Below, in pieces: positions 7,287 through 15,561 of a stretch of DNA of 61,372 bases. The stretch is from SZUA-430 sp964547645. GTDB lineage: Bacteria; Pseudomonadota; Alphaproteobacteria; Micropepsales; Micropepsaceae. The notes beneath the pieces were generated by a model. It was not told the origin of the DNA. It worked only from the letters and a program-made list of their open reading frames with translations, and made no database searches. The stretch spans positions 1 to 61,372 of the forward strand of contig CAZJOM010000015.1 in assembly GCA_964547645.1 (NCBI GenBank), written 5' to 3'. Positions within the stretch are counted from its first letter, which is position 1, and every line of letters begins with the position of its first letter. The translations under genes and the position numbers were made by a program.

Positions 7287-8165
7287 CTACGCGCCCTCCT
7301 CGTCATCCAACTCAATTTCCGTCACCGTAAGCCCCTTCTCCGTCTGCTCCACCCGCACGCGCACGTGCTGCCCCTGTTTGAGCTCCCGTATCCCGCTGCG
7401 GCGCAGCGTGTCCATGTGCAGGAATATGTCTTCGCTGCCCTCGAGCAGCGTCACGAAGCCGAAGCCTTTCGGCCGGCTGAACCACTTGCACACGGCATCT
7501 TCGAAGGGCGAATGGCTCGCTTCAAAGCCCCACGGACCGGTCCAGGCACCGTCGCCAAAAAGCTTGCCGGGCGGCGCAACGATGATCCGCCCACCCCGAT
7601 CGGGAACAATTTGAATGCTGCCGCCGCTCTGCCAAGGCGGCATCACAGGGGGCACGGATATCAAAGGCACGTCCGGCGCCAGCACCGCATGGACCCGCCT
7701 CACCTGCAGCCCTCTGATCTTCCGAAAAATATCACAATCGACGACCGCGCTGGTCGCCAGCCCCTCGACTCCGATGGCGGCAAGCGCGTCGCGATGCAAC
7801 AACACGTCGCCCGCGATCTCCTTCGCGCCGATGAAGCCAAAGCCCTTGACCTGGTCATACCACAGCACGCGCCCGGTGATGCGTTGCTCGTCCGGCTCGG
7901 CTGGCGGCGCCGGTAGCGACTTGTCGCTCCGTGTCGCGGCCCCCGGGTGCGGCCCCTTGCCCGCGATTTCATAGATCTGCGCGGCGATCAGCCGACCGCG
8001 CTCGAGCGTCAACTCGAACGTCAGCGCCACTCCCTCGTCGATGGCGTAAAGCCCAAACGGCTTCAGAGTGTCGCGCGTGAACGCCGCTTGCGCGCCGCTG
8101 TCCGCCACGACGCATCCCGTTCCCGCCGTCCGGTCGAACGACTTCACCTTGCCAAATGTACGCAT
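7287..8165 (-). CDS. Protein with three cold-shock domains
   Basis: The 292-residue protein contains three OB-fold cold-shock-like units. Unit 1 (about 1-65) is degenerate: it begins FGKVKSFDRTAGTGCVV and lacks the aromatic RNP1. Unit 2 (about 95-160) has VLWYDQVKGFGFIGAKE. Unit 3 (about 225-290) has CKWFSRPKGFGFVTLLE and then DIFLHMDTLRRSG. The GFGF RNP1 core of units 2 and 3 binds single-stranded nucleic acid. Alphaproteobacteria commonly have double-CSD proteins, and a triple version is unusual. Proline-rich linkers separate the units. The role is probably RNA or ssDNA binding or stress adaptation. Confidence 0.82.
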   Translation of the reverse strand: MRTFGKVKSFDRTAGTGCVVADSGAQAAFTRDTLKPFGLYAIDEGVALTFELTLERGRLIAAQIYEIAGKGPHPGAATRSDKSLPAPPAEPDEQRITGRVLWYDQVKGFGFIGAKEIAGDVLLHRDALAAIGVEGLATSAVVDCDIFRKIRGLQVRRVHAVLAPDVPLISVPPVMPPWQSGGSIQIVPDRGGRIIVAPPGKLFGDGAWTGPWGFEASHSPFEDAVCKWFSRPKGFGFVTLLEGSEDIFLHMDTLRRSGIRELKQGQHVRVRVEQTEKGLTVTEIELDDEEGA

Positions 8166-8404
8166 GGCAACACCTCAACGCGTTACTGAACAGACGCGAA
8201 GTAGACGGCAAAGGCGCTGCAACGTTCAACCGTGCGCGCATGCGTGCGCGGTCAAGAATTGTTTCAATCGCAAATGCGAACGCCACCATGATCTTGCGCA
8301 AGAATTTCGCGGCCTGCGACTGCAGTATCGCACCTGTGCCAAGGCACCTTTGTCGAATAGAGTAAGCGCCTGCCCTCCACGTTCTCCAACCCTTTCGGCC
8401 CATC

Positions 8405-9106
8405 ATGACCCGCTTGCGCCTCCATACCGAACGACATTTGGTCAGCCGTATCGGCTGGTTGCGCGCGGCCGTGCTGGGCGCAAATGACGGCATCGTCTCG
8501 ACCGCCAGTCTGATCGTGGGTGTGGCCGCGGCGGCGGCGACGCAAAGCGACGTGTTGATTGCAGGCATCGCGGGCCTCGTCGCCGGCGCGATGTCGATGG
8601 CGGCGGGCGAGTACGTATCGGTCAGCTCGCAGTCCGACACCGAACAAGCCGACCTCGCGCGCGAACGGGCGGAACTGGCTGAGAACCCGGAATTCGAGCG
8701 CGACGAACTCGCCCAGATCTACACGGCCCGCGGCGTCGAGCCGGCGCTGGCGCGGCAGGTCGCCGAACAGCTGATGGCCAAAGGCGCGCTGGCAGCGCAC
8801 GCGCGCGACGAACTCGGCATTTCCGACATGACCGTCGCCCGCCCGATCCAAGCCGCGCTGACCTCCGCAGCCACGTTCTCTGTCGGCGCCGCCATGCCGC
8901 TGCTCATGGTCGTCGTATCGCCGGTCAACTTGCTGGTGCCATTGGTTTCGGTGGCGTCGCTTGCCTTCCTGGCGCTTTTGGGTGCGATCGGCGCCAAAGC
9001 CGGTGGCGCCGTCGTCTGGCGCGCCACGGCCCGCGTTACGTTCTGGGGCGCACTCGCCATGGCGTTGACCGCCGGTATCGGAAGGCTCTTCGGCACCGTC
9101 GTCTAG
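8405..9106 (+). CDS. VIT family (Ccc1/VIT1-like) iron/manganese transporter
   Basis: The 233-residue membrane protein has the VIT-family signature region GANDGIVSTASLIVGVAAA near residue 25, then AGAMSMAAGEYVSVSSQSDTEQAD, which carries the conserved polar and acidic residues. A cytosolic helical segment of about 65 residues follows, then three C-terminal hydrophobic segments. Family members export or sequester Fe2+ or Mn2+. The length is typical. The gene is monocistronic in appearance, with 239 bases upstream in which I see no other gene. Confidence 0.88.
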   Translation: MTRLRLHTERHLVSRIGWLRAAVLGANDGIVSTASLIVGVAAAAATQSDVLIAGIAGLVAGAMSMAAGEYVSVSSQSDTEQADLARERAELAENPEFERDELAQIYTARGVEPALARQVAEQLMAKGALAAHARDELGISDMTVARPIQAALTSAATFSVGAAMPLLMVVVSPVNLLVPLVSVASLAFLALLGAIGAKAGGAVVWRATARVTFWGALAMALTAGIGRLFGTVV

Positions 9107-9155
9107 GGCCGCCGGCTCGTGTACCACAGTAGCAGAAGGACGGCGGAGAAACACG

Positions 9156-9608
9156 ATGGCTTGGAAAAAGGGGCGTGGCGCGCTTGGAACGTTGAAACCG
9201 TTGCTCGGGCGCTGGGTGAGTGAGCCGTCCGGACGCACGGACAAGGCAAGCGCGATCAAGTGCACGCGCGAATTCACGGCCTTCGGCGACAAGACGATGC
9301 AGCTCGACGCACGCTGGGCGATGGGCAAAGGCCGCGAGTACCGCGAAGTCGCGTTCTATCGCGCCGGCGCCGACGGCAAGCTCGGCTTCGCCTCGTTCAC
9401 GAACGACGGCAAGAGCTCGGTGGGCACGCTCAGCGACGGACGCGACATCCATTCCGAAGCCATCGCATTCGAGGCCAAGATGCCTGCCGGTCTCGCGCGT
9501 ATGGCCTACTGGCCCACCGACGACGGCGATGGCATCCACTTCGCCGTCGAAAGCAAAACGAAAAAAGGCTGGCGACGCTTCTTCCTGCACACCTATCGGC
9601 GCGCGTAA
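9156..9608 (+). CDS. Conserved-looking hypothetical protein, possible beta-barrel
   Basis: The 150-residue protein is basic at both ends (MAWKKGRG and RRFFLHTYRRA) with no signal peptide. It opens with a pattern LGTLKPLLGRWVSEPSG. Short strands follow, ending with alternating charged and hydrophobic residues. The LxxLxGxW opening resembles small ligand-binding beta-barrels such as the nitrobindin/DUF1579-like folds, but this is only a resemblance. GGAG lies about 10 bases before the ATG. A REP-like hairpin follows the stop codon. Confidence 0.6.
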   Translation: MAWKKGRGALGTLKPLLGRWVSEPSGRTDKASAIKCTREFTAFGDKTMQLDARWAMGKGREYREVAFYRAGADGKLGFASFTNDGKSSVGTLSDGRDIHSEAIAFEAKMPAGLARMAYWPTDDGDGIHFAVESKTKKGWRRFFLHTYRRA

Positions 9609-9620
9609 GCGCCGCGCGAA

Positions 9621-9656
9621 GTAGGAGCCGGCAGCCTGGCTGCCGACGGCCCCAGG
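9621..9656. repeat. REP-like hairpin between convergent genes
   Basis: GTAGGAGC precedes the hairpin CGGCAGC-CTG-GCTGCCG (9629-9645). A short GTAGGAGC head followed by a GC-rich hairpin is the typical form of bacterial REP sequences. Its place between two convergent stop codons also fits a shared transcription stop. Confidence 0.55.
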
Positions 9657-9672
9657 AAGTTTGAAGCCCCCG

Positions 9673-10482
9673 TCATCCCAAAAACATTGCCTTAATCCCC
9701 TTGCGGAACGCCTCCACGCCGACCGCAAGCCTTTGCGCGTACGTCGCCTTCGCGTCTTCGCCGGCGACGAAGGTGACGCGCTCGCTCTCGTCTGTTGCCG
9801 CCTCAAACACCGTCACTGCGATCTGCTCCGCGCTGGAGCCGCCTTTGCGGCGCTCCGGGTCCATGAACGCGGCCATCACTTTGGAGAGCGCGCCCGCATA
9901 GGCTTGGTGCGGCGTGAATACGAGCGAGCGGCTCGCGAAATCGGTCGCGATCCCGCCGGGCGCCACCGTCTTCACCCGAATGCCGAGCGGCGCAAGCTCG
10001 TAGGCCAAGCTTTCGCTCCACCCCTCAAGCCCCCATTTCGTCGCGTGATAGACCGAGTTGAACGGAAACGTGACCAGCCCGCCGATCGACGTCGTCGTGA
10101 CGATGGTCCCGTGGCCTCGTTCGCGCATCGACGGCAAAAACGCTTTCGTCACCCGCATCACGCCCAAGAGATTGGTGTCGAGTTCGTCGACCAGCTGAGC
10201 ATCGCTCGCCGCCTCGAATGCTCCAGCAAGCCCATAGCCGGCATTGTTGAAGAGCACATCGACCGGCCCCATCGCGAGCGCCTTGGCGGCAGCCTCTTCG
10301 ATCTGTGCCGGCTTCGTTACGTCGAGCGGCAGCAACGTGATCCCGGCGACTTTGCCAAGCTCGCTCTCCTTCGCCGGATTGCGCATCGTGGCAATCACCT
10401 TCCACCCCCGCGAAGCGAACAGCAACGCCGACGCCCGGCCAAGCCCGGTGGAACTGCCGGTGATGAAAATGGTTTTGCTCAT
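9673..10482 (-). CDS. Short-chain dehydrogenase/reductase
   Basis: The 269-residue classical SDR shows the nucleotide-binding TGSSTGLGRA near residues 8-17, NNAGYG at about 80, the catalytic serine in TTTSIGG, and the YHATK pair (YxxxK). The first-strand loop and the ATMRNPAK arginine suggest NADP(H) preference. The ATG at 10482 has GGAG about 9-12 bases upstream and places the Rossmann strand MSKTIFITG at the N-terminus; a longer reading would add residues without support. The substrate is unknown. A hairpin repeat lies just upstream. Confidence 0.85.
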   Translation of the reverse strand: MSKTIFITGSSTGLGRASALLFASRGWKVIATMRNPAKESELGKVAGITLLPLDVTKPAQIEEAAAKALAMGPVDVLFNNAGYGLAGAFEAASDAQLVDELDTNLLGVMRVTKAFLPSMRERGHGTIVTTTSIGGLVTFPFNSVYHATKWGLEGWSESLAYELAPLGIRVKTVAPGGIATDFASRSLVFTPHQAYAGALSKVMAAFMDPERRKGGSSAEQIAVTVFEAATDESERVTFVAGEDAKATYAQRLAVGVEAFRKGIKAMFLG

Positions 10483-10549
10483 GGGGGGTGCTCCAGTTGA
10501 GACGGTGAGGACGCGACTAATCACGAATTCCCCGCCGAGGCGAGATCAC

Positions 10550-10653
10550 TTTCTTTCTTCCTGGGACCGCGGGCATCCCTGCCCGCCCTTCTTCCTTTTC
10601 GATGCAGCAAGAAAGGGCGGGCAAGGATGCCCGCGGTCCCAGGGAGAAAGAAA
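10550..10653. repeat. Long-armed REP-like inverted repeat, copy 1
   Basis: Arms 10550-10590 and 10613-10653 are 41 bases each, complementary except at two positions, around a 22-base loop. The core reads CTGGGACCGCGGGCATCC and then GCCCGCCCTT. A second, shorter copy with the same core lies at 58791-58872. It occupies the gap between the divergent SDR and TPR genes. Confidence 0.85.
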
Positions 10654-10713
10654 CACTTCCCCCCTCCGCGAGCACACCCTACGCTGCAACGCCACGTGCA
10701 CGAGGACCCGCCC

Positions 10714-11244
10714 ATGTACCGCATCGCCGTCGCCGCGCTCCTCGTCTTTGCCGCGCACCCCGCGCTTGCCGCTGACGCCGCATTTCGCGCGGCTTGGTAC
10801 CAGGTCGAGATCTTTCCGGAGGTAAAATACAGCGACGAAGCTTACGACCATGAAAAGGAATGCGAACTCGACCTGGTGCCGTCGCACGACATGCTCGTCG
10901 TGTGCGCCCACCTGACGAAGGCCGCCGGCGCGCTCGACGCCGCCATCGCAGCCTTCGGCGGCATGATCAAGAAGCAGCCGAAAGCTGCCGTGCTGATCAT
11001 GCAGCGCGGCAATCTCTACAAGGAAAAGGGCGACACCACGCGCGCCATCGCCGACTACACGCGCGCGGTGAAGCTTCAGCCTGACGACTTTTGGGCCTAC
11101 GCGCTGCGCGCCACGGTGTATGAGCAAATCGGCAAGCGAGACAAAGCCATCGCCGACTACCGCGCCGCCATCGCGCGCAATCCCAGCGCCGACATGCGCA
11201 AACAAATGCAAGACTCACTGAAGAAACTGGGCGCGGAGCCTTGA
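10714..11244 (+). CDS. Secreted TPR-repeat protein
   Basis: The 176-residue protein has a signal peptide (MYRIAVAALLVFAAHPALA) and a short acidic segment with two cysteines. From about residue 65 there are three to four TPR-like helix pairs. The clearest is RGNLYKEKGDTTRAIADYT followed by a unit containing RATVYEQIGKRDKAIADYR. It probably acts as a periplasmic protein-protein adaptor. The start at 10714 was chosen for the signal peptide. The gene stands alone between a REP-like element and a convergent histidine-kinase gene. Confidence 0.78.
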   Translation: MYRIAVAALLVFAAHPALAADAAFRAAWYQVEIFPEVKYSDEAYDHEKECELDLVPSHDMLVVCAHLTKAAGALDAAIAAFGGMIKKQPKAAVLIMQRGNLYKEKGDTTRAIADYTRAVKLQPDDFWAYALRATVYEQIGKRDKAIADYRAAIARNPSADMRKQMQDSLKKLGAEP

Positions 11245-11270
11245 GCGTCGCGCCCGCGCCGTAGGAAGAC

Positions 11271-13919
11271 TTAGGCCGCAAGCCCGCGCGCGACCAGCGC
11301 TTGCCGATAGTTCTCAAACCGGCTTTGCAGATCGCTTGCTTCAGCGGCGCTGATCGCGCCCCGGCGTTGCACCAGGTCTCGTTCCACCTGCGCCGCCATG
11401 GAGGAGAGTGCCGACGCCCCCGCCATCGCGCTCGCACTCTTGAGCGAATGCGCGAGGCGAAGTGCTTCCGCGGCCGCCGTGGCATCGCCGGCGATTTGGC
11501 CCAACCGGGCAAGCTTTTCGGCCGCGTCGGCAAGATACGTGTCGATCAACACCGCAAGCGTCTCTTCGCCTGAATCCGCCCGGAACCGTTCGATCGTCGT
11601 CCAATCGAGCGCGGGCTGCTCGACGTTCGGCTCTTCGGATCCATCCGGAGTGGCGTGAAAACCGCCCTGCCCTTTGACCGCCTCGCCAAGCGCCAGCAGT
11701 AAGTCCTCGGTCCGAAACGGTTTGCTCACATGCGCGGTCATGCCCGCCGCGCGGCACTCTTCTATGTCGTGGGTGAAGGCGTTCGCGGTCAACGCCACGA
11801 TCGGCAGGAGGGCCACCTCGCCTGCAAGGCCACGGATCGCCCGTGTCGCCGACAAACCGTCCATCTCCGGCATATGAACGTCCATCAACGCCACGTCGTA
11901 TGATTTCCGCCGCACCGCGTCGATCGCCTCAAGCCCGTTACCGACGAAGTCGGGCACGATTCCGAATTTGGCCAACACCGATTTCACGACCAGTTGGTTC
12001 GTCGCGTTGTCTTCCGCGACCAGCAAGCGCAACGGCCGTCCCAGCGATGAAATCGCCACGAGCGCGGCGTCGATGCGCGTATCGTCGATCTCTTGCCGCG
12101 ACTTCTCGACCTCTTCGGCCGACACAACCGAGACCGGAAGTTGGAACCAGAATGTCGAGCCAACGCCGACCGTGCTCTCGACGCCGATCTTGCCCCCCAT
12201 CCGTTCCGCGAGCTTCTTCGAAATCGCAAGCCCGAGGCCCGTTCCCCCAAAGCGTCGGGACATCGACGCGTCCGTCTGACTGAAGCTCTGGAACAACCGA
12301 CCCAAGCGTTCGGCGGGAATGCCGATCCCCGTATCGGTGACAGCGACCCGCAGCACAGCGTCGTTGCCATTCATCTCGATCGGCTCGACCTTGAGCGTTA
12401 CCGACCCGCGTTCGGTGAACTTGACCGCATTGCCGAGCAAGTTGAGAACGATCTGTCGGATACGGCCGGGATCTGCGCTCACGAACTGCGGCACCCCGGC
12501 GCCGAACACCAGGCCGAGATCGATTGCTTTGGCGTTGGCGCGCGGGGCCACGATTTCCTTCGCGTAAGACATCAGATCGCGCACGTCGAACGCCACGCGC
12601 TCGAATTCCATCGCCTGCGCTTCGAGCTTCGAGAAATCGAGCACGTCGTTGATGATGCCGAGAAGATTTTCCGCGGATTCTCTAATCGTCGCGGCGTTGC
12701 GCCGTTGCTCCGCCGACAGCGGCGAGTCGAGAAGTACGCCCGTCATGCCCAAGACGCCGTTCATGGGCGTGCGAATCTCGTGGCTCATCATCGCCAGAAA
12801 TTCCGACTTCGCTCTGTTGGCGGCCTCGGCCGCATCGCGGGCGGCGGCAAGCGTCCTCTCGGCCTCCTTGCGCGCCGTTACGTCGATCGACATGCCTTCC
12901 ATGATTGTCGGCCGGCCGTTGGCGTCGAACGCAGTGATGCGCCCTGCTTCAAGCACCCACTTGACCTGTCCGTCAGCCAGCGTAATCCGAAACTCGATTT
13001 CGTAGGGCTGCTTCGTGCGCAGCGCCGCATCGAGCACCCCGTTGTAGCGCTCGCGATCGTCAGGGTGCATTAGCTGCAGCCCGACGGGAGATTTGCCGAT
13101 CAACTCGGCGGCGTCGATCCCGATGTGCTTTCTGATGCCCGGGCTATAGTATTCCATGATCGTCGGCGGGCCGAGCCGCGTGCGGAACAGCACCCCTTCG
13201 ATGTTCGACGCAAGACTGCTCAGCAATGCCTCCCGCTGGCCAAGCGCCCGGTTCGCCGTCTCCGCAGCGTCACGCGCTTCAACCGCTTGAGCTTGCGCCA
13301 ACCGGAGGCCGTCCTCATTGACGAGGGTTTCGACCGTGATCTTCCAGATCGAATGCGAATAGGCCGCCACGATGCCCACATAGGCCGCGACCAGCCCGGT
13401 CAACAGCAGGCTTATCGGCCACGCTTCGTTCACGAGAATGGTGCTGATCAAAATTGCCGAATAGGTGCAGATCATCGCGCCGGCAACACGCGGCCTGGGC
13501 GCGCCTTGCGCACCGGCACCGGCAATCCCGGCCGCCAACAGCGCATAGATCAGCGCATTGTTGAGCCGATTGTCCGTCACGAAGAAGAACCAGCCGACAC
13601 TGCCGAGCGCAAACGCAAAGGCGGCCATGCTTGCAACAAGCGCGCTCTCCCAAAACGCAAATCGCCTTTCGCGCGCGGGGTCGCTCAAGAAGCGTCTTGC
13701 AACCATGATCGAAAGCGCCGTGATGCCGGCCGTCGCCACGGTCCACGACAGAACGGCAATCGGCTCGCACCACAACAGCATCGTGGCGCCAACGCCCAGG
13801 ACGGTCGGCGGCAACGTGAGGATGTTGGGCCGCAGCCACGTTGCGCAGATTTCCAACTGACGCAGCGCCAACGACCGGGGTGGCGCGCCAGTCTGCGTAT
13901 CCGTCGAAAGGGTGGTCAT
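11271..13919 (-). CDS. Hybrid sensor histidine kinase (PAS-HisKA-HATPase-REC-HPt)
   Basis: From the ATG at 13919 the protein has 882 residues. In order it has an N-terminal membrane domain with about five or six segments (30-195), a PAS fold (about 235-350, with LMHPDDRERY), HisKA with SHEIRTPMNG (His near 380), HATPase boxes including DTGIGIP and RFGGTGLGLA, a receiver with LMDVHMPEMDG, and a C-terminal HPt with LAHSLKSASAMAG. It can therefore carry out a complete internal phosphorelay. No response regulator gene is adjacent, so its output is unknown. A GTG at 13943 would add eight residues. Confidence 0.9.
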   Translation of the reverse strand: MTTLSTDTQTGAPPRSLALRQLEICATWLRPNILTLPPTVLGVGATMLLWCEPIAVLSWTVATAGITALSIMVARRFLSDPARERRFAFWESALVASMAAFAFALGSVGWFFFVTDNRLNNALIYALLAAGIAGAGAQGAPRPRVAGAMICTYSAILISTILVNEAWPISLLLTGLVAAYVGIVAAYSHSIWKITVETLVNEDGLRLAQAQAVEARDAAETANRALGQREALLSSLASNIEGVLFRTRLGPPTIMEYYSPGIRKHIGIDAAELIGKSPVGLQLMHPDDRERYNGVLDAALRTKQPYEIEFRITLADGQVKWVLEAGRITAFDANGRPTIMEGMSIDVTARKEAERTLAAARDAAEAANRAKSEFLAMMSHEIRTPMNGVLGMTGVLLDSPLSAEQRRNAATIRESAENLLGIINDVLDFSKLEAQAMEFERVAFDVRDLMSYAKEIVAPRANAKAIDLGLVFGAGVPQFVSADPGRIRQIVLNLLGNAVKFTERGSVTLKVEPIEMNGNDAVLRVAVTDTGIGIPAERLGRLFQSFSQTDASMSRRFGGTGLGLAISKKLAERMGGKIGVESTVGVGSTFWFQLPVSVVSAEEVEKSRQEIDDTRIDAALVAISSLGRPLRLLVAEDNATNQLVVKSVLAKFGIVPDFVGNGLEAIDAVRRKSYDVALMDVHMPEMDGLSATRAIRGLAGEVALLPIVALTANAFTHDIEECRAAGMTAHVSKPFRTEDLLLALGEAVKGQGGFHATPDGSEEPNVEQPALDWTTIERFRADSGEETLAVLIDTYLADAAEKLARLGQIAGDATAAAEALRLAHSLKSASAMAGASALSSMAAQVERDLVQRRGAISAAEASDLQSRFENYRQALVARGLAA

Positions 13920-14067
13920 GGGTAGTCGCGGACTCGCTAGCACGGCCGAACCGACGCCCGGACCGCTCCCAATTTGACCGAATTCCTTGAACTTTCTCTT
14001 GCCGCCACCTTATCCGCGGTCGCGCGGCATGTACTGACTGCCAAATATGGCAACGCGACGCCACATT

Positions 14068-14454
14068 TTATCGCGCAGCCGCTCGTTGCGTGATCATTCC
14101 GCCAAGCCACGCGCAGGGCAGTGCCGTCGCCACCAGCGCAAGCGGATACCACATAGGCCCGAGGTTCATATTCATCGTCGCGAAAAAGCCGAGCCCGCTC
14201 AACACCGTGCCGATCGCGCCCAACGTCAGCGCATGCATCATCGGACGCGCAGGCGAGAGCCACGCCGTTAGCGCACACCCCAAGACCGAGAACGCACAGC
14301 GATAACCGAGCGCGAGCGCGTTCAGTTCCGGCGCGAACATCGGCTGCCCCTCCGGTGGAAACACCCCGGTCGCATGCATCACCGCATCGGTGCCGACATG
14401 CGTTGCGAAGATGAAGACCAACCCAGCCAGCACCGCCAGAACACTCTTGATCAT
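14068..14454 (-). CDS. Small integral membrane protein
   Basis: The 128-residue protein has four hydrophobic segments: about 5-22, 47-66, 72-93 and 101-120. It ends in a short basic tail (ITQRAAAR). The stretch THVGTDAVMHATGVFPPEGQPM between the first two helices is the only polar part. No family was recognised. It starts 13 bases after the stop of the 72-aa gene, so the two are likely cotranscribed. Confidence 0.65.
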   Translation of the reverse strand: MIKSVLAVLAGLVFIFATHVGTDAVMHATGVFPPEGQPMFAPELNALALGYRCAFSVLGCALTAWLSPARPMMHALTLGAIGTVLSGLGFFATMNMNLGPMWYPLALVATALPCAWLGGMITQRAAAR

Positions 14455-14467
14455 CGAGCAAACCCGC

Positions 14468-14686
14468 CTACTTCACACCCTCGCGCAGAATAACCGCGAT
14501 CGCGTCTTCGCCGTCCGGCGAGTGGATCCAGCTCTCGGCGGCCGCTTGCGTATCGAACTGCAGTGCCACGCGGTGCGGCCGCACGCGGTCCGGCACGGGG
14601 ACCAGCACCTCGAACGTACCTTCGAACCGCGCGTCCTTGGTCATCTGTGCAAATGGCGGGTTCAGTCCGCCTTTCTTCTTCTTCAT
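14468..14686 (-). CDS. Small soluble protein of unknown function
   Basis: The 72-residue protein has a lysine-rich start (MKKKKGGL) and a compact C-terminal part: FEVLVPVPDRVRPHRVAL, a helix AAAESWIHSPDGEDAIAVIL, then EGVK. This beta-then-helix layout resembles the 'SWIxSxxG...I' end of small proteins such as DUF1488/DUF3553-like families, though I cannot assign one. It is the first gene of a probable two-gene unit with the membrane protein downstream. A shorter start (MTKDAR) is possible. Confidence 0.5.
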   Translation of the reverse strand: MKKKKGGLNPPFAQMTKDARFEGTFEVLVPVPDRVRPHRVALQFDTQAAAESWIHSPDGEDAIAVILREGVK

Positions 14687-14866
14687 GGGGGAAGGAGCCT
14701 TCGTTGTTGGCGCCGCTCCTAGCCTGTTGCTGCCGCCAGCGCAAACCGACAAAAGGCAAAGGGCGCCGCGCGGCAAGATTTCGCGGCCAAATCCGCGCCT
14801 TTTCCGCGTTCAGCCGCGGTTCATGCCGGAGCGGTTAAACCGCCGCGCAAGAGAAGGAGAAGTCTC

Positions 14867-15454
14867 ATGTCGAAACTCGTTTCAGCAATCTGCGCCGCCC
14901 TGATGCTGGTGCTCGTTGCCACCGGAGCGGCCACAGCCGGTGATCGCGGTGGCGCCTTCAACGCCACCTATATGCCGGGCGCGTCCCCGCGCGACGCGCT
15001 GTTCCAGCAAGTCAATTCCAAGCCCTGCTGCTACAACAGCGGCGAGTATTTCCAGACGACGCCATCGACCTGCCGGAAGTACGGCGGCCAGGTTGCGCCG
15101 TTCGAGTACTGCCAACGTTCCTACTATCAGCCCTGGAACAACGGCGGCCAAAACTACAGCTATGGCGACAAGCCTTGTTGCTACAACGACGGCCGCTTCT
15201 ATCACTCGAGTGCCAAAAACTGCAGCAAGTTCGGCGGCCGAGTGGTCGCGTTCGACTACTGCCGCCGCAACTACAACCAACCGTGGGGCGACGGCTACAA
15301 CGATAGCTATGGCTACAATTACAATCAGGGTTTCGGCAACAGCAAGCCGTGCTGCTACAACAACGGCCAGTACTTCCACAGCACGCCCTCGACCTGCCGG
15401 AAGTACGGCGGCTACACCGTCCCGTACGAATACTGCACCCCTCGCCGCTGGTAA
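14867..15454 (+). CDS. Secreted cysteine-rich protein with three tandem CC-C-C repeats
   Basis: The 195-residue protein has a signal peptide cleaved near ATAG (residue 24). It carries three copies of a 31-residue unit at 52-82, 102-132 and 160-190. Each follows the pattern KPCCYNxGxYF...C(R/S)K(Y/F)GG....(Y/F)(E/D)YC, with cysteines at 54, 55, 69, 82 and the equivalents. Twelve mature cysteines imply two disulfides per unit. The linkers are rich in Tyr, Asn, Gly and Gln (QPWNNGGQNYSYG). GAAGGAG lies just before the ATG. No family was recognised; a disulfide-stabilised surface or extracellular role is inferred. Confidence 0.75.
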   Translation: MSKLVSAICAALMLVLVATGAATAGDRGGAFNATYMPGASPRDALFQQVNSKPCCYNSGEYFQTTPSTCRKYGGQVAPFEYCQRSYYQPWNNGGQNYSYGDKPCCYNDGRFYHSSAKNCSKFGGRVVAFDYCRRNYNQPWGDGYNDSYGYNYNQGFGNSKPCCYNNGQYFHSTPSTCRKYGGYTVPYEYCTPRRW

Positions 15455-15475
15455 CAGCAACCCATGACGCCGAGC

Positions 15476-15504
15476 GCCGGGCGAGCAGTTACAGCTCGCC
15501 CGGC
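15476..15504. terminator. Perfect 11-bp-stem hairpin between convergent genes
   Basis: GCCGGGCGAGC, seven bases, and its exact complement lie 22 bases past the Cys-rich gene's stop and 58 bases before the desaturase stop. There is no clear T run, so it may be a weak bidirectional terminator or an mRNA 3'-end stabiliser. Confidence 0.55.
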
Positions 15505-15561
15505 ACAGTGCATTTAGCACCAGTTGTTGTGCCAATTGGCCAAGGAAATCTTGGGGGTTCT

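Noticed and set aside
12093..13073. Long plus-strand frame inside the hybrid histidine kinase
   Set aside because: The kinase domains are unmistakable on the minus strand; this is a complementary-strand shadow.
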